64,000 nucleotides of DNA from contig JAHBYA010000019.1 in the NCBI GenBank assembly GCA_019636195.1, forward strand, positions 1 to 64,000, given 5' to 3'. The DNA comes from Planctomycetota bacterium. GTDB lineage: Bacteria; Planctomycetota; UBA8742; UBA2392. The notes beneath the pieces are model-generated. The model saw only the letters and a list, made by a program, of their open reading frames with translations, was not told the DNA's origin and ran no database searches. Below are positions 1 to 8,261 of this stretch, piece by piece. The translations under genes and the position numbers were made by a program. How positions within the stretch are numbered: the stretch's first letter is position 1; each line of letters begins with the position of its first letter.

Positions 1-296
1 CCTGGTCTGGCGTGTGTCGCTTGCGTTTCATGACAGTCCTTTCCGGATTCAAAGCCGTTCTGGACTCTCATAGCATCTGGACCAGTTTTCGGGGGGCAGA
101 CCAAGTCGTCGATCGTTGGGGGCGTCTCCGGCTGTGCGGCCAGGGCGGAAGGTCTTGCGACTGTCAGGCGCCTTGCCTGCAGGCGGTTCCACTCGGCCCG
201 GACAATCAGCTCCAGGGTCAGTGCCTCATCAGCAGTCAGGTCAAGGTCTGGCAGGTTCAGCGCGGTTGCAAGTGCATCAGCGAGCTGTGTCGTCAT
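1..296 (-). CDS. Partial hypothetical protein cut by the left edge
   Basis: Reading the minus strand from an ATG at 296 gives an open frame that runs off the left edge without a stop, at least 98 codons. The first ~45 residues are leucine- and alanine-rich with acidic spacing (starts MTTQLADALATALNL), as in amphipathic helices, followed by a Pro-rich stretch. Codon choice (GCG, CTG, GAT) fits the neighbouring genes. No clear Shine-Dalgarno precedes the ATG and I recognise no family. It lies on the same strand as the downstream tRNA-Arg and the NIL-domain gene. It may be a chance open frame in GC-rich DNA, but the composition favours a real gene. Confidence 0.45.
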   Translation of the reverse strand, partial: MTTQLADALATALNLPDLDLTADEALTLELIVRAEWNRLQARRLTVARPSALAAQPETPPTIDDLVCPPKTGPDAMRVQNGFESGKDCHETQATHARP

Positions 297-550
297 GTTC
301 ATCTCGTACTATCAGCTTGTGACGCCGAGTGACCGGCTCAGGAAAAAAAGCGGTTTTTTCCTTCGCCCAGGGGCTTCGGCCACGAAGTTTGTTTCAGCGC
401 TCAACAAGTCCTGTCGTACCGGATCACAAGGGGTAGCCGATAAGGGGATCCACGAGCGCGGCGTGCGCCTGGGGACAACTCGAAATCGAGCGGCAATCGT
501 CGGATTTCGTGTACTGAATCGTGTACCGACGGATTTTTGAACTTTCAAAT

Positions 551-588
551 GCAAGCGGGGAGCAGCCGAAAAGCCGCTCCCCGCTTGC
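551..588. terminator. Perfect 13-bp inverted repeat downstream of tRNA-Arg
   Basis: Arms GCAAGCGGGGAGC (551-563) and GCTCCCCGCTTGC (576-588) pair perfectly around a 12-nt loop. The hairpin starts 10 nt beyond the tRNA 3' end on the minus strand, where a tRNA terminator is expected. The flank is only moderately U-rich, so factor-independent termination is inferred from position and stem strength. The rest of 297-597 shows no convincing gene; it holds a small A/T-rich inverted repeat near 340-362. Confidence 0.6.
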
Positions 589-597
589 GTTTGAAGG

Positions 598-674
598 TGG
601 TACGCCCGAGAGGATTCGAACCTCTGACCTACGGCTCCGGAAACCGTCGCTCTATCCAGCTGAGCTACGGGCGC
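598..674 (-). tRNA. tRNA-Arg (anticodon CCG)
   Basis: The minus strand folds into a full cloverleaf: a 7-bp acceptor stem beginning GCGCCCG (one terminal G-U pair), D arm GCTC/GAGC, anticodon stem ACGGT/GCCGT with loop TTCCGGA, and T arm AGAGG-TTCGAAT-CCTCT. The anticodon is CCG, reading the arginine codon CGG. The 3' CCA is encoded (598-600) after discriminator A601. It reads CGG, which is used heavily in this GC-rich window. A plus-strand frame across it translates to an artefactual peptide often misannotated as protein. Confidence 0.95.
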
Positions 675-824
675 GTGGGTGCAAGGCTAACGGCTGGGGG
701 ATTCTTTGCAATGCTGGGGTCCGTTGCTGCGGGCAACGGCAGCCGACGAATCTGCCAACCTTTCTGCCGCAACGACAGCATCCGGTCGCTGGCGCTCCGG
801 ACCCTTGTTTCCTGGTATGCCTGC

Positions 825-1052
825 TCAACTGGTTTCGACGGTCACGCCGCGGCTCTTGAGGTACTCGATGGCCTGGTCGAGTTGCTCGGTGCCGCCCTCG
901 AGGCTCAGCTCAAGGTAGCCGTGCTCGTCGGTGACGTTGGCTTTGCTGATGTTGAAGATTACACCAAAGCGCGTCGAGATGTTGTGCAGGATAGGTTCAC
1001 GGATCAGCCTTTGGGGAAAGCTGAGCGAGAGTTTCTTGATCGTAGCTGACAT
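825..1052 (-). CDS. NIL-domain protein
   Basis: A 75-residue protein consisting almost entirely of a NIL domain (the small ACT-like ferredoxin-fold domain found at the C-terminus of methionine ABC transporter ATPases and in some ferredoxins). Seen: the pattern LSFPQRLIREPILHNIS, then GVIFNISKANV, then GYLELSLEGG and an amphipathic helix ending KSRGV. Two in-frame ATGs lie 6 nt apart. The AAGGA motif abuts the first (1058) and sits 6 nt before the second (1052), so 1052 is preferred. Stand-alone NIL proteins are often tied to sulfur or methionine metabolism, but no such gene is adjacent. It follows purA by 147 nt on the same strand. Confidence 0.85.
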   Translation of the reverse strand: MSATIKKLSLSFPQRLIREPILHNISTRFGVIFNISKANVTDEHGYLELSLEGGTEQLDQAIEYLKSRGVTVETS

Positions 1053-1199
1053 GTTCATTCCTTGCCCGGCCTCAAAGGCCTCGTGAGCGCCCGTATTTTA
1101 GACGGATTTGCCCGCGTTGCACATCCCGGAAAACGCCAAATTCGCGCCTCGCCGCCTTCAGCATCCTGCCCCTTGTCAATGGGCGGCACATCCCCTCTT

Positions 1200-2462
1200 T
1201 CAACCCTTGGGCGCGCCTTCAGAGAAAAAGCTGGCTTCGCGCTCGGGACCTACGCTCACGATGCCCACCGGCACCTCAACGAAGTCTTCGATAAAGCGAA
1301 GCAGCGCCCGCGCGTTGGCTGGCAACTCGTTCAGGCTGCGCAGCTTGCTGATGTCTTCGTCCCAACCGGGCACACTCTTGTACACCGGCTTCAGGGCGGC
1401 AAAGCGCCCGATGTCGGCGGGCAGGCCGGGCTGTTGCCAGCCCTCGTAGCCCACGCCGACCTGCAATTCCCCGAAGCCCGACAGCACGTCCAGTTTCGTG
1501 ATCGCAAGCCGGGTTACGCCGCTGATACGGCACACGTACCGCAGCGCGAACAAATCAATCCATCCGCAGCGGCGCGGCCGGCCCGTGGTCGCGCCGAACT
1601 CGCCGCCCTTTTGCCGCAACTGCTCGCCGCGGACGTCTTTCAGCTCTGTGGGAAAGGGCCCGTCGCCCACGCGCGTGCAGTAGGCCTTGCTTACGCCAAT
1701 CACGTCCTGCGGCGCAAGCAGCAGCCCGGAACCGGCGGCAATGCCGGCCGCCGTGGTGTGGCTTGACGTAACAAACGGGTACGTGCCCTGGATGACGTCC
1801 AGCATGGCGCCCTGCGCGCCTTCAAACAGGATGCGCTGGTCTTCGCGCAATGCTTCGGCCAGCAGCAGCGCCGTGTCGCAAATGTAGGGGCGCAGTTTTT
1901 CGCCGGCTGCGCGCAGCGTGGCGTGCATGGCCTTGATGTCGGGCTGTGCCGTCATCTGGCACGCACGCACGCTTACGGCGCGCTCAAGCGCATCTTTCAG
2001 CGCCGCGTCGTCCAGCAGGTCGGCCATGCGCACGCCGATGCGATCGTACCTGTCCGCGTATGTCGGCCCGATGCCGCGCTTGGTGCTGCCGACGCGCGTT
2101 TCGCCCTCTTCGCGGCCGGCGTCCAGCGTCAGGTGCATGGGAGTGGTGACGGCGCATCGGTCGGAGATTTTCAGGCGGCTGGCCAGCTTCAGGCCGCGCT
2201 TTTCAACCTCGGCGATCTCGTCCAGCAGCTTCAGCGGGTCGGCGACCATGCCCTGGGCCATGACGTTGACACAATTCCCGTGCAGCACGCCCGTGGGCAG
2301 GTGATGCAGGACGATTTTGCCGCCCGGCGGATACACGGTGTGGCCGGCGTTGCCGCCGCCCTGGAAGCGCACACAGAAGTCCTGCTGCGCCGAAAGTGAG
2401 TCAACTAGTTTGCCTTTGCCTTCGTCGCCCCACTGAAGGCCGAGAATCGCGGAAGTCGGCAT
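1200..2462 (-). CDS. purA: Adenylosuccinate synthetase
   Basis: This 420-residue enzyme joins IMP and aspartate with GTP hydrolysis to form adenylosuccinate, the first committed step of AMP synthesis, in the cytoplasm. Seen: the N-terminal P-loop-like GDEGKGK at residues 12-18, GGNAGHT near 41, the conserved FEGAQGAMLDVIQGTYPFV segment that binds IMP, and TGRPRRCGW near 300. Length matches the family. The ATG at 2462 is chosen because homology starts at once (MPTSAILGLQWGDEGKGK); an upstream ATG at 2492 would add 10 unconserved residues. It lies 51 nt after the LCAT-like lipoprotein gene and is probably in the same minus-strand operon. Confidence 0.97.
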   Translation of the reverse strand: MPTSAILGLQWGDEGKGKLVDSLSAQQDFCVRFQGGGNAGHTVYPPGGKIVLHHLPTGVLHGNCVNVMAQGMVADPLKLLDEIAEVEKRGLKLASRLKISDRCAVTTPMHLTLDAGREEGETRVGSTKRGIGPTYADRYDRIGVRMADLLDDAALKDALERAVSVRACQMTAQPDIKAMHATLRAAGEKLRPYICDTALLLAEALREDQRILFEGAQGAMLDVIQGTYPFVTSSHTTAAGIAAGSGLLLAPQDVIGVSKAYCTRVGDGPFPTELKDVRGEQLRQKGGEFGATTGRPRRCGWIDLFALRYVCRISGVTRLAITKLDVLSGFGELQVGVGYEGWQQPGLPADIGRFAALKPVYKSVPGWDEDISKLRSLNELPANARALLRFIEDFVEVPVGIVSVGPEREASFFSEGAPKG

Positions 2463-2513
2463 GGCTGGTCCGGCAAGAAAGCAGACGCCCAAGCGGCGTC
2501 TTACGCGGGGAAG

Positions 2514-3941
2514 TTACGGCGTGGACAACAACTCGGCAAGGGTCAGGCGCAGCAACTGGTCTTCAAACATGGCGCGGTGCGTGAACGGCGTAAACGAGAA
2601 GCCTGCCAGCGACTCGCGGAACTTCTCAGACCGGCGCAGAAGCGCTTCGTCGGACACGCTCAGTGCTTCGCCCAAGCCGCTGCGGCGCGTCACCACTCCG
2701 TCGCCCAACGCGTACATGGCGCTGGTCATGGGGTCGCTGCGGCCGTAGGCGACACGCGGGCGAAAGTACAGTTCCCACTCGTCGCCGTCCTTGACCATGC
2801 CCACCCGCGCCAGCGTCGGCGTGGTCACGCCCAATATCACATGCAGCGGCACCTCGCACGGCCCGGCGATCGCCAGCTTCAGGCGCATGGCGTGGGCCAG
2901 CACCGTTTCAAGGTAGGCGCGCTGTTGTGCAGCCGCCACCTCGAACAACGCTTCCCGGTCGTCGCCGGGGCGGGCATTGTAGGCGACTTGCTGTCTCAAA
3001 CGCGCGCGCTCAGAGGCGCCGAACACCGACAAGCCGTAGGCCGGCCACACCTCGGGCTTCCACAGGTCTAAATCGAGCGTTTCGCCCGCGTCACCGACAA
3101 AGATCTTCTCGCCGGGGTCGGGCAGCAGTTCAAACGCCGCGGGAAAGCTGAAGATCGTCGCCGGCGGATAGCGCCTCGCCAGCACGTTGGGCGCGTAGCC
3201 CTCATGGATCAGTTGCAGCGCGTCCAGCGTGCCCATGTGCGGCGTGCCAAGGCAGATCAGCCGTTTGCAGTCGCGCGCGCCAGCGCCCGTGGGCCGCAGC
3301 GGCGCATTGGGCGGCTGGTCACTGACCTGGTCGTCGCTGCCGTAACGCAGGTAGTAGCGCGCAACCACGCCGCCGTTGCTGACCGCCAGAAACGTGAATT
3401 TCATGTTCGGCGCGTTCAGGTCGCGGCGGATGTCGGCAATGAACTCGCCCAGCTGCACCGCAGCCTCAACATTGCTGCGGCGCCAGTCATAATAGAAAAC
3501 AAACAGGTCATGCCCGCGGTAGAACTTGCGGCCGTAGGCGGGCCGGTACCCGAGTGTGTCTTCCAGGTGCTGGATCAGGCTGGCGTAGAAGGCGACCTCG
3601 CCGCTGCCCTCGCGCGCCAGGATCTCGGCGCGGTCCAGCACACGGTAGGCCAGCAGGTTGTCGCGGTTGTCAGCCAGGCGCTTGCGATGGATCGGCAGGT
3701 CCAGGTCGTCGGTGAGGTCGCTGATCGTCGCCGCCAGGCTGCCCCATGCGACTTCGCCGTTTTCCTTGTTGTACAGCCGGCTGCCGAGCGATCCCGGTAT
3801 CAGGATCACCGGTTCGCGTTGCGCGGCGCGCCGCTCAGGCCGGTACTCGCGCGCGGGCGTTACGCGCACGCTGCTGCTGTCGGGCACCTGGCAGGCCGCC
3901 AGCAGCGCCAGCAGCGTGAAAATGGTCAGTCGTGCAACCAT
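2514..3941 (-). CDS. Lipoprotein with LCAT-like alpha/beta-hydrolase fold
   Basis: 475 residues. A hydrophobic signal ends in lipobox LAAC (Cys17), so it is probably an exported lipoprotein. PVILIPGSLGSRL (44-56) is the N-terminal motif of the lecithin:cholesterol acyltransferase / phospholipase family, followed by YYDWRRS near 150, the nucleophile region AVSNGGVV (Ser188), CLGTPHMG, a GDGVV segment and a C-terminal histidine (FTHRAMF). Ser-Asp-His triad is inferred from order. The nucleophile elbow has Ala where GxSxG expects the first Gly. Likely an acyltransferase or phospholipase acting on envelope lipids; substrate unknown. Its start overlaps the rluA-type gene by 16 nt, so translation is likely coupled. 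Confidence 0.8.
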   Translation of the reverse strand: MVARLTIFTLLALLAACQVPDSSSVRVTPAREYRPERRAAQREPVILIPGSLGSRLYNKENGEVAWGSLAATISDLTDDLDLPIHRKRLADNRDNLLAYRVLDRAEILAREGSGEVAFYASLIQHLEDTLGYRPAYGRKFYRGHDLFVFYYDWRRSNVEAAVQLGEFIADIRRDLNAPNMKFTFLAVSNGGVVARYYLRYGSDDQVSDQPPNAPLRPTGAGARDCKRLICLGTPHMGTLDALQLIHEGYAPNVLARRYPPATIFSFPAAFELLPDPGEKIFVGDAGETLDLDLWKPEVWPAYGLSVFGASERARLRQQVAYNARPGDDREALFEVAAAQQRAYLETVLAHAMRLKLAIAGPCEVPLHVILGVTTPTLARVGMVKDGDEWELYFRPRVAYGRSDPMTSAMYALGDGVVTRRSGLGEALSVSDEALLRRSEKFRESLAGFSFTPFTHRAMFEDQLLRLTLAELLSTP

Positions 3942-4945
3942 GACGGCAGATCATTGCGCCCAAACCCCGCGCGGTCCAGTGCATTCAGCAGGTCGGGCCA
4001 CAGGGGTGCAGCGATGGCAGTGTCTTGACCTGTCAATGGGTGCATGAAGTGCACGCGCGCGGCATGCAGGAACTGGCGGCGAATGCCCAGTGTTTCCGCG
4101 GCGTGGCGGTTGCGTTTGCGGTCGCCGTACTCGTCGTCGCCGACAAGCGGCGCACCGATGTGCGCCAGGTGCGCGCGAATCTGGTGCGTGCGGCCCGTCT
4201 CAAGGTCCAGCTCAAGCAGGGTAAAGTGCCCGCGCTGGGCCAGCACGCGATAGTGCGTGACGGCGCGCCGGCCGGCACCTGCTTCAACTTTTCGGCGGCG
4301 GCCCTTGCCATCCTGCTTGCGCTCGATCGGCACGTCGATTGTGCCTTCACGCGCGGGCAGGCCCCCCAGCGCCAGCGCCAGGTAAGTCTTGCTGATCTCG
4401 CGCTTCTTAAGCATCGCCGCCAGCGCCTGCGCAGCCGCCAGTGTCTTGCCGACCAGCACCACACCGCTTGTTTCACGGTCGATGCGGTGCGCCAGGGTTG
4501 GCGCGAACGTGGGCGAAGGTTTGACGAAGTCACGCAAACCCTCCGGCGCCTGCTGCGGCTGCTCAAGCAGGTAGCCCGTGACCTGGTCAATCAGCGTGTC
4601 GCGGTCGTCGCCGCGGTCGCCGGCGTGCACCAGCAGGCCCGGCGGCTTGTTGACGGCGATGATGTGCTCGTCTTCAAACAGCACCTTGAAGTCGCGGCGC
4701 TTGCTGAAAGTGCGGTCGCGCAGCTTGGGCTTCAGGTGCCGGTCCTGCGCGGCCTGGTGGAACGTGATTACGTCGCCGACTGCCAGCCGCGCCTCGGGCT
4801 GTGCCTTGCGCTGGTTCACGGTCACCTGGCGGGTGCGCACCAGCTTGTAGATCGCGGACAGGCTCACGTCGTCCAGCAGCTTGCGCAGGAAGCGGTCAAG
4901 CCTTTGGCCGGCTTCATCGGCTGTGATGGTGAATGTGCGCGTCAT
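3926..4945 (-). CDS. RluA-family 23S rRNA pseudouridine synthase
   Basis: 339 residues. An S4 RNA-binding domain (about 12-60, RLDRFLRKLL) precedes a pseudouridine synthase domain with the catalytic motif HRIDRETSG (nucleophile Asp156), the KPPGLLVHAG strand and GRTHQIRAHLAHIGAPLVGD near 255-275. This is the RluC/RluD layout: uridine isomerisation in 23S rRNA. The target site cannot be fixed from sequence. Its ATG overlaps the previous stop in an ATGA junction (4942-4945), and its 3' end overlaps the lipoprotein gene, so three genes are tightly coupled. Confidence 0.93.
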   Translation of the reverse strand: MTRTFTITADEAGQRLDRFLRKLLDDVSLSAIYKLVRTRQVTVNQRKAQPEARLAVGDVITFHQAAQDRHLKPKLRDRTFSKRRDFKVLFEDEHIIAVNKPPGLLVHAGDRGDDRDTLIDQVTGYLLEQPQQAPEGLRDFVKPSPTFAPTLAHRIDRETSGVVLVGKTLAAAQALAAMLKKREISKTYLALALGGLPAREGTIDVPIERKQDGKGRRRKVEAGAGRRAVTHYRVLAQRGHFTLLELDLETGRTHQIRAHLAHIGAPLVGDDEYGDRKRNRHAAETLGIRRQFLHAARVHFMHPLTGQDTAIAAPLWPDLLNALDRAGFGRNDLPSWLHD

Positions 4946-6702
4946 CCGCCCGGGCTCAGGTTGACGCCCAGCGTGGCGCGGCGCCTGGCCGGCACCTCAA
5001 GGTCCGCAGAGTGCACGGTCCCGTCCGCCTGCACCAGCTTCAGCTTGTAGCGGCCGGGGGCCACGCCGGGGATGCGCACCTCGCCAAGGGCATCGGTGGC
5101 CGCCTGATAGGCAAGGCGCTCGTCAAACAGCAGCATCACGGGCTCAAAGTCGAGGCGGCGGCCGTCCAGCGTCGGCTGTACATACAGCTCGCACAGCGGC
5201 AGCAGCTGCATATCAATGCCCGCGCGGTGCTCACCGGGGCCAAGCGCCTTCAGCTGCACGATTGCCGGCGCGTAACCCGGCGCGGTTACGCGAATCCGGA
5301 ACTCCCCGCTGGGCGGGTTCACCAGCCGGTACGCCCCGCTGGGCCGCCACGGAAACACGCGGTCGTCGGCGACCTTGGCAAACGGGTCCGGGTCCGCGCT
5401 GCCGGTGCCCGGCAACGAACGCAAGTCAAATGCCTCAACAGGCAAACCGGTCTCGGCGTCGGTAACGGTGCCGCTGACGAACGCGCCGTCCTGCGTGGCA
5501 AGGCGCAGCGTAATGTCGGGCTGGTTGATGCGCTGTGAGGGCACCTTGTCCTCGGCCTGGCCGATGCGCGCCGCCACCACCCACTCGATGTCTTCCAGCG
5601 AGTAAAAGCCAAAACGCCCTTTGCCGTCGGTCATCTGGCGGGTGTTGGTGGCAGCGGTGTCGTCAAAGCGCCGTATCCCTTCATCGGCGCGGCGAATGCT
5701 GTCGCCGCGCTCCACCGCTTCGATGGCGGGCTTGATGGTGTTGCCGTCTTCGCCGGTCTCGGCCTTCTGCGGGCGCGCCAGAGTCACGACCGCGCCCGGC
5801 ACGGGCTGGCCTGTCGCATCCAGCACCTGGCCGCGAATGTAGTTGTCGCCCTTGAGCGCCAGTTCCACCCACGCAGAGCGGCCCTCCGACACCTCTGCGC
5901 CGGCGGCGTTGGGGTTGTGCCCCGGGTAGCCCGGGTCGCCGGTGATGCGATAGCCGGCCGCCGGCAGGTTGGCGGCCTTGAACCGGCCCGCCGAGTCCGC
6001 GTGCACAACGCGCATAACCACGCGGTTGACGACACGCGGCTCACGAGCGCGGGTGTCGAGCACGGAAACCGGCTGGGCCGAGCGAATTGTGATGCGCGCG
6101 CCCGCCGCCGGCCCGCCTTGCGCGTCGGTGGCTATGCCTTCAATGGCGCCGCCCGCCGTCAGCTTGATGGGCGGGGCGTTGCAACTGTCGCCTGCGGGCA
6201 CATCAAACTGCGCGGTGGCGCCTTGCCCGCCGTCCGGTGCGCGGGCGACGACGGTGCCCTTGCGGTCGGGACTGGCGCTGCGCGAGTTCTTGTTTGCAGC
6301 CCACGCCAGCAGGCGATAGCGCCCGGTCGCGTCGGTGTAGCCCGTGCCGAACACGCCGCGCAGTGCCATGTCGCCCGTAAACGTGACCTCAATGTCGGGC
6401 AGGCCGACGCCGTTGCTGTCGGTCACGTCGCCTTCAACGAGGATGCGGGGCAGCGAGGTATCAATCGTGTACGGCTGCTGCGGGCGATCATTCCGAACGG
6501 GGTCGGGCTCAATGTTCTCGGGCGCCGGGCGGTTGCGGGCGGGTTCATTGCCCGCGGGTTTCTGCCGCTCGGCGGTTTCGTCCGGCGCATTGGCCTGCGA
6601 GGGCTTGGCCTTGAGGCCGCCGTCCATCAGCCAGTAAACTAGCAGGCCGCTGGCAACAGCGACCAGCACCAGGACGACGGGACCGAGATTGCGCTTGTTC
6701 AT
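4942..6702 (-). CDS. Membrane-anchored protein with carboxypeptidase-regulatory-like repeats
   Basis: 586 residues. An N-terminal transmembrane anchor (LGPVVLVLVAVASGLLVYWL) is followed by a Pro/Asn/Glu-rich linker and then at least four beta-sandwich units of the CarboxypepD_reg-like type. Seen for these: recurring V-x-G-x-V-x-D-x-x-G (for example VEGDVTDSNGVGLPDIEV, IRGQVLDATGQPVPGAVV, VSGTVTDAETGLPVEAF) each followed by G-x-Y/F-x-x-x-x-L. Probably displayed outside the cytoplasmic membrane in a binding or scaffold role; no catalytic residues seen. Start at 6702 is supported by an AGGAGAG ribosome-binding site; the frame extends upstream without one. It lies 55 nt downstream of the acyltransferase gene. 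Confidence 0.82.
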   Translation of the reverse strand: MNKRNLGPVVLVLVAVASGLLVYWLMDGGLKAKPSQANAPDETAERQKPAGNEPARNRPAPENIEPDPVRNDRPQQPYTIDTSLPRILVEGDVTDSNGVGLPDIEVTFTGDMALRGVFGTGYTDATGRYRLLAWAANKNSRSASPDRKGTVVARAPDGGQGATAQFDVPAGDSCNAPPIKLTAGGAIEGIATDAQGGPAAGARITIRSAQPVSVLDTRAREPRVVNRVVMRVVHADSAGRFKAANLPAAGYRITGDPGYPGHNPNAAGAEVSEGRSAWVELALKGDNYIRGQVLDATGQPVPGAVVTLARPQKAETGEDGNTIKPAIEAVERGDSIRRADEGIRRFDDTAATNTRQMTDGKGRFGFYSLEDIEWVVAARIGQAEDKVPSQRINQPDITLRLATQDGAFVSGTVTDAETGLPVEAFDLRSLPGTGSADPDPFAKVADDRVFPWRPSGAYRLVNPPSGEFRIRVTAPGYAPAIVQLKALGPGEHRAGIDMQLLPLCELYVQPTLDGRRLDFEPVMLLFDERLAYQAATDALGEVRIPGVAPGRYKLKLVQADGTVHSADLEVPARRRATLGVNLSPGG

Positions 6703-6757
6703 GGCTCTCCTGCCTTGGCCCGATGTTAATACGGTTGGCGCTCCGCGCAGCCCCAAA

Positions 6758-7606
6758 TCAGCGCCGGTGCTCCGCCAGCGCGGCGACCTTGCGACGCTTC
6801 AAGACCTCGCCCGGGCGCGGCTTGGGGATCTGCCAAGCCACGCGCGTACGGTTGTCCGCCCATACTGTCAGACGCATCAACTGCGCCTCAAGGTCCCGCC
6901 GCATGGCCGCCAGTTGCTCGTCGCTGGCGTCGGCCGGCACATGCACCGGCGCATCAAAGCGCATTTCCACGCGGCTGAGGGGCAGCGGCACCATCAGCTG
7001 GTCCCATGACCGGTGCAGTTGCGCAACCCGAGTGCAGGCCCAGGTGGCGGGCACGATCGGCACACCGGATGCTTTGGCCAGCATCAGCGGGCCCGGCTTC
7101 AACTCATAGCGCGGGCCGCGCGGCCCGTCGCCGACGCTGGCGATGCTGAAGCCCCGCCCCAGCGCGTCAATCGCCTCGCGCAACGCTGAGGCCGCGCGCG
7201 CAGAGCTTGAGCCGCGAATCTCGGCACTGCCCACTTCACGCAGCGGGCGCGCCAGCAACTCGCCGTCCTTGCTGGCGGACACAAGGCTGCCGATCTTGAT
7301 CATGTGGTTGCGGCGCCCCATGAACTCGGCGTAAGACACAAAGCCCGGCAGCCGATTGTGCCACATCACGAAGATCACGTTGCCGGTCGCTTCCTGCACT
7401 TTCCGCCGCCATGGCTGGTCGCCGGTCACAAACATGTCGCAGGTGTCAGTCACCATCCTGAACAGCAAGCGCGTGGCGCAGCCGGTTGCCGCGTAAAGCG
7501 CGCGCTGCGCAAGCGTGAAATCTTTCGGCTTGCGGTCGCCGTACTTGCGCCAGCGCAGGTAGTCGTCCCACGCGCGCGACTCGTTTTTATCCCTTGCGAC
7601 TGACAT
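6758..7606 (-). CDS. DUF374-family lysophospholipid acyltransferase-like protein
   Basis: 282 residues. The MWHNRLPGF segment matches the Hx4D-like acyltransferase region of DUF374 proteins, and SVGDGPRGPR is their hallmark block; KPGPLMLAKASGVPIVPATW follows, as in the PlsC superfamily. The family is thought to acylate lipid A-like or phospholipid acceptors at the inner membrane; the exact acceptor is unknown. The ATG at 7606 (MSVARDKNES) is chosen because it lies just before the conserved part and leaves a 47-nt divergent promoter region shared with ogt. It leads a minus-strand run that includes the rRNA pseudouridine synthase and purA genes. Confidence 0.85.
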   Translation of the reverse strand: MSVARDKNESRAWDDYLRWRKYGDRKPKDFTLAQRALYAATGCATRLLFRMVTDTCDMFVTGDQPWRRKVQEATGNVIFVMWHNRLPGFVSYAEFMGRRNHMIKIGSLVSASKDGELLARPLREVGSAEIRGSSSARAASALREAIDALGRGFSIASVGDGPRGPRYELKPGPLMLAKASGVPIVPATWACTRVAQLHRSWDQLMVPLPLSRVEMRFDAPVHVPADASDEQLAAMRRDLEAQLMRLTVWADNRTRVAWQIPKPRPGEVLKRRKVAALAEHRR

Positions 7607-7653
7607 ACCCACTCTGCTTACACTGCTCGGGCACCTCTGCCAACGGAGCAACC

Positions 7654-8172
7654 ATGCACAGCCAGCTTGCGATCGCATACGTTGATTCACCACTGGGCGA
7701 GCTTGGGCTGGCGGCGGGTGAGCACGGGCTGATCACGATTTCGATGGGCAAAGGGCTGGAACAGGTGCTGCCCGCGCTGCTGAAGCGGCGCCGCGACAAC
7801 GGGCGCGGCCGCCACAAGCCAGCCGAGCTGCTTGAACAGGCGTGCAGCGAAGTCGCCGAGTACATGATGAGCGCCCGCGAGAAGTTTGATACGCCCCTTG
7901 ACCTGTCAACAGGCACCGAGTTTCAACGCGCGGTGTGGCGGCGGCTGCAACGCGTGCGCTTTGGAAAGGCGACAACCTACGCCGACCTGGCCGACGAGAT
8001 CGGCCACCCCGACAGCGCCCGTGCCGTCGGCAATGCAGTGGGCTCAAACCCGCTGCCGATCCTTATCCCGTGTCATCGCGTGCTCGCTGCCAACGGGCGG
8101 CTGGGTGGCTTCAGCGGCGGCCTGGCCCGCAAGCGCAAGCTGCTGGCCATTGAAGGGATCGAGTACAGGTAG
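7654..8172 (+). CDS. ogt: Methylated-DNA--protein-cysteine methyltransferase
   Basis: 172 residues. Transfers the alkyl group from O6-methylguanine to its own cysteine, a suicide DNA-repair reaction. Seen: the FQRAVWRRLQRVRFGKATTYADLA helix-turn-helix DNA-binding region (about 90-113), RAVGNAVGSNP with the arginine finger, and the active-site PCHRV with acceptor Cys140, then GRLGGFSGG. An N-terminal RNase H-like domain is present but no Ada domain, so it is an Ogt/MGMT-type enzyme. Start at 7654 has GGAG 6 nt upstream. It is divergent from the DUF374 gene. Confidence 0.96.
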   Translation: MHSQLAIAYVDSPLGELGLAAGEHGLITISMGKGLEQVLPALLKRRRDNGRGRHKPAELLEQACSEVAEYMMSAREKFDTPLDLSTGTEFQRAVWRRLQRVRFGKATTYADLADEIGHPDSARAVGNAVGSNPLPILIPCHRVLAANGRLGGFSGGLARKRKLLAIEGIEYR

Positions 8173-8261
8173 CGCAGCCGCCGCTTTTGCGGTCCGCCAC
8201 CCTGACCGGTCAGCTTTCCCCACTCCTTGCCTGTCCCGCCGGATGAGGGCAAGCTTGCGCG

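Noticed and set aside
340..362. A/T inverted repeat GGAAAAAA/TTTTTTCC as a terminator
   Set aside because: No gene on either strand ends nearby in the right place, and the stem is almost all A-T pairs.
521..859. Plus-strand frame with peptide ERIRTSDLRLRKPSLYPAELRA
   Set aside because: It is the antisense translation of tRNA-Arg, a well-known annotation artefact.
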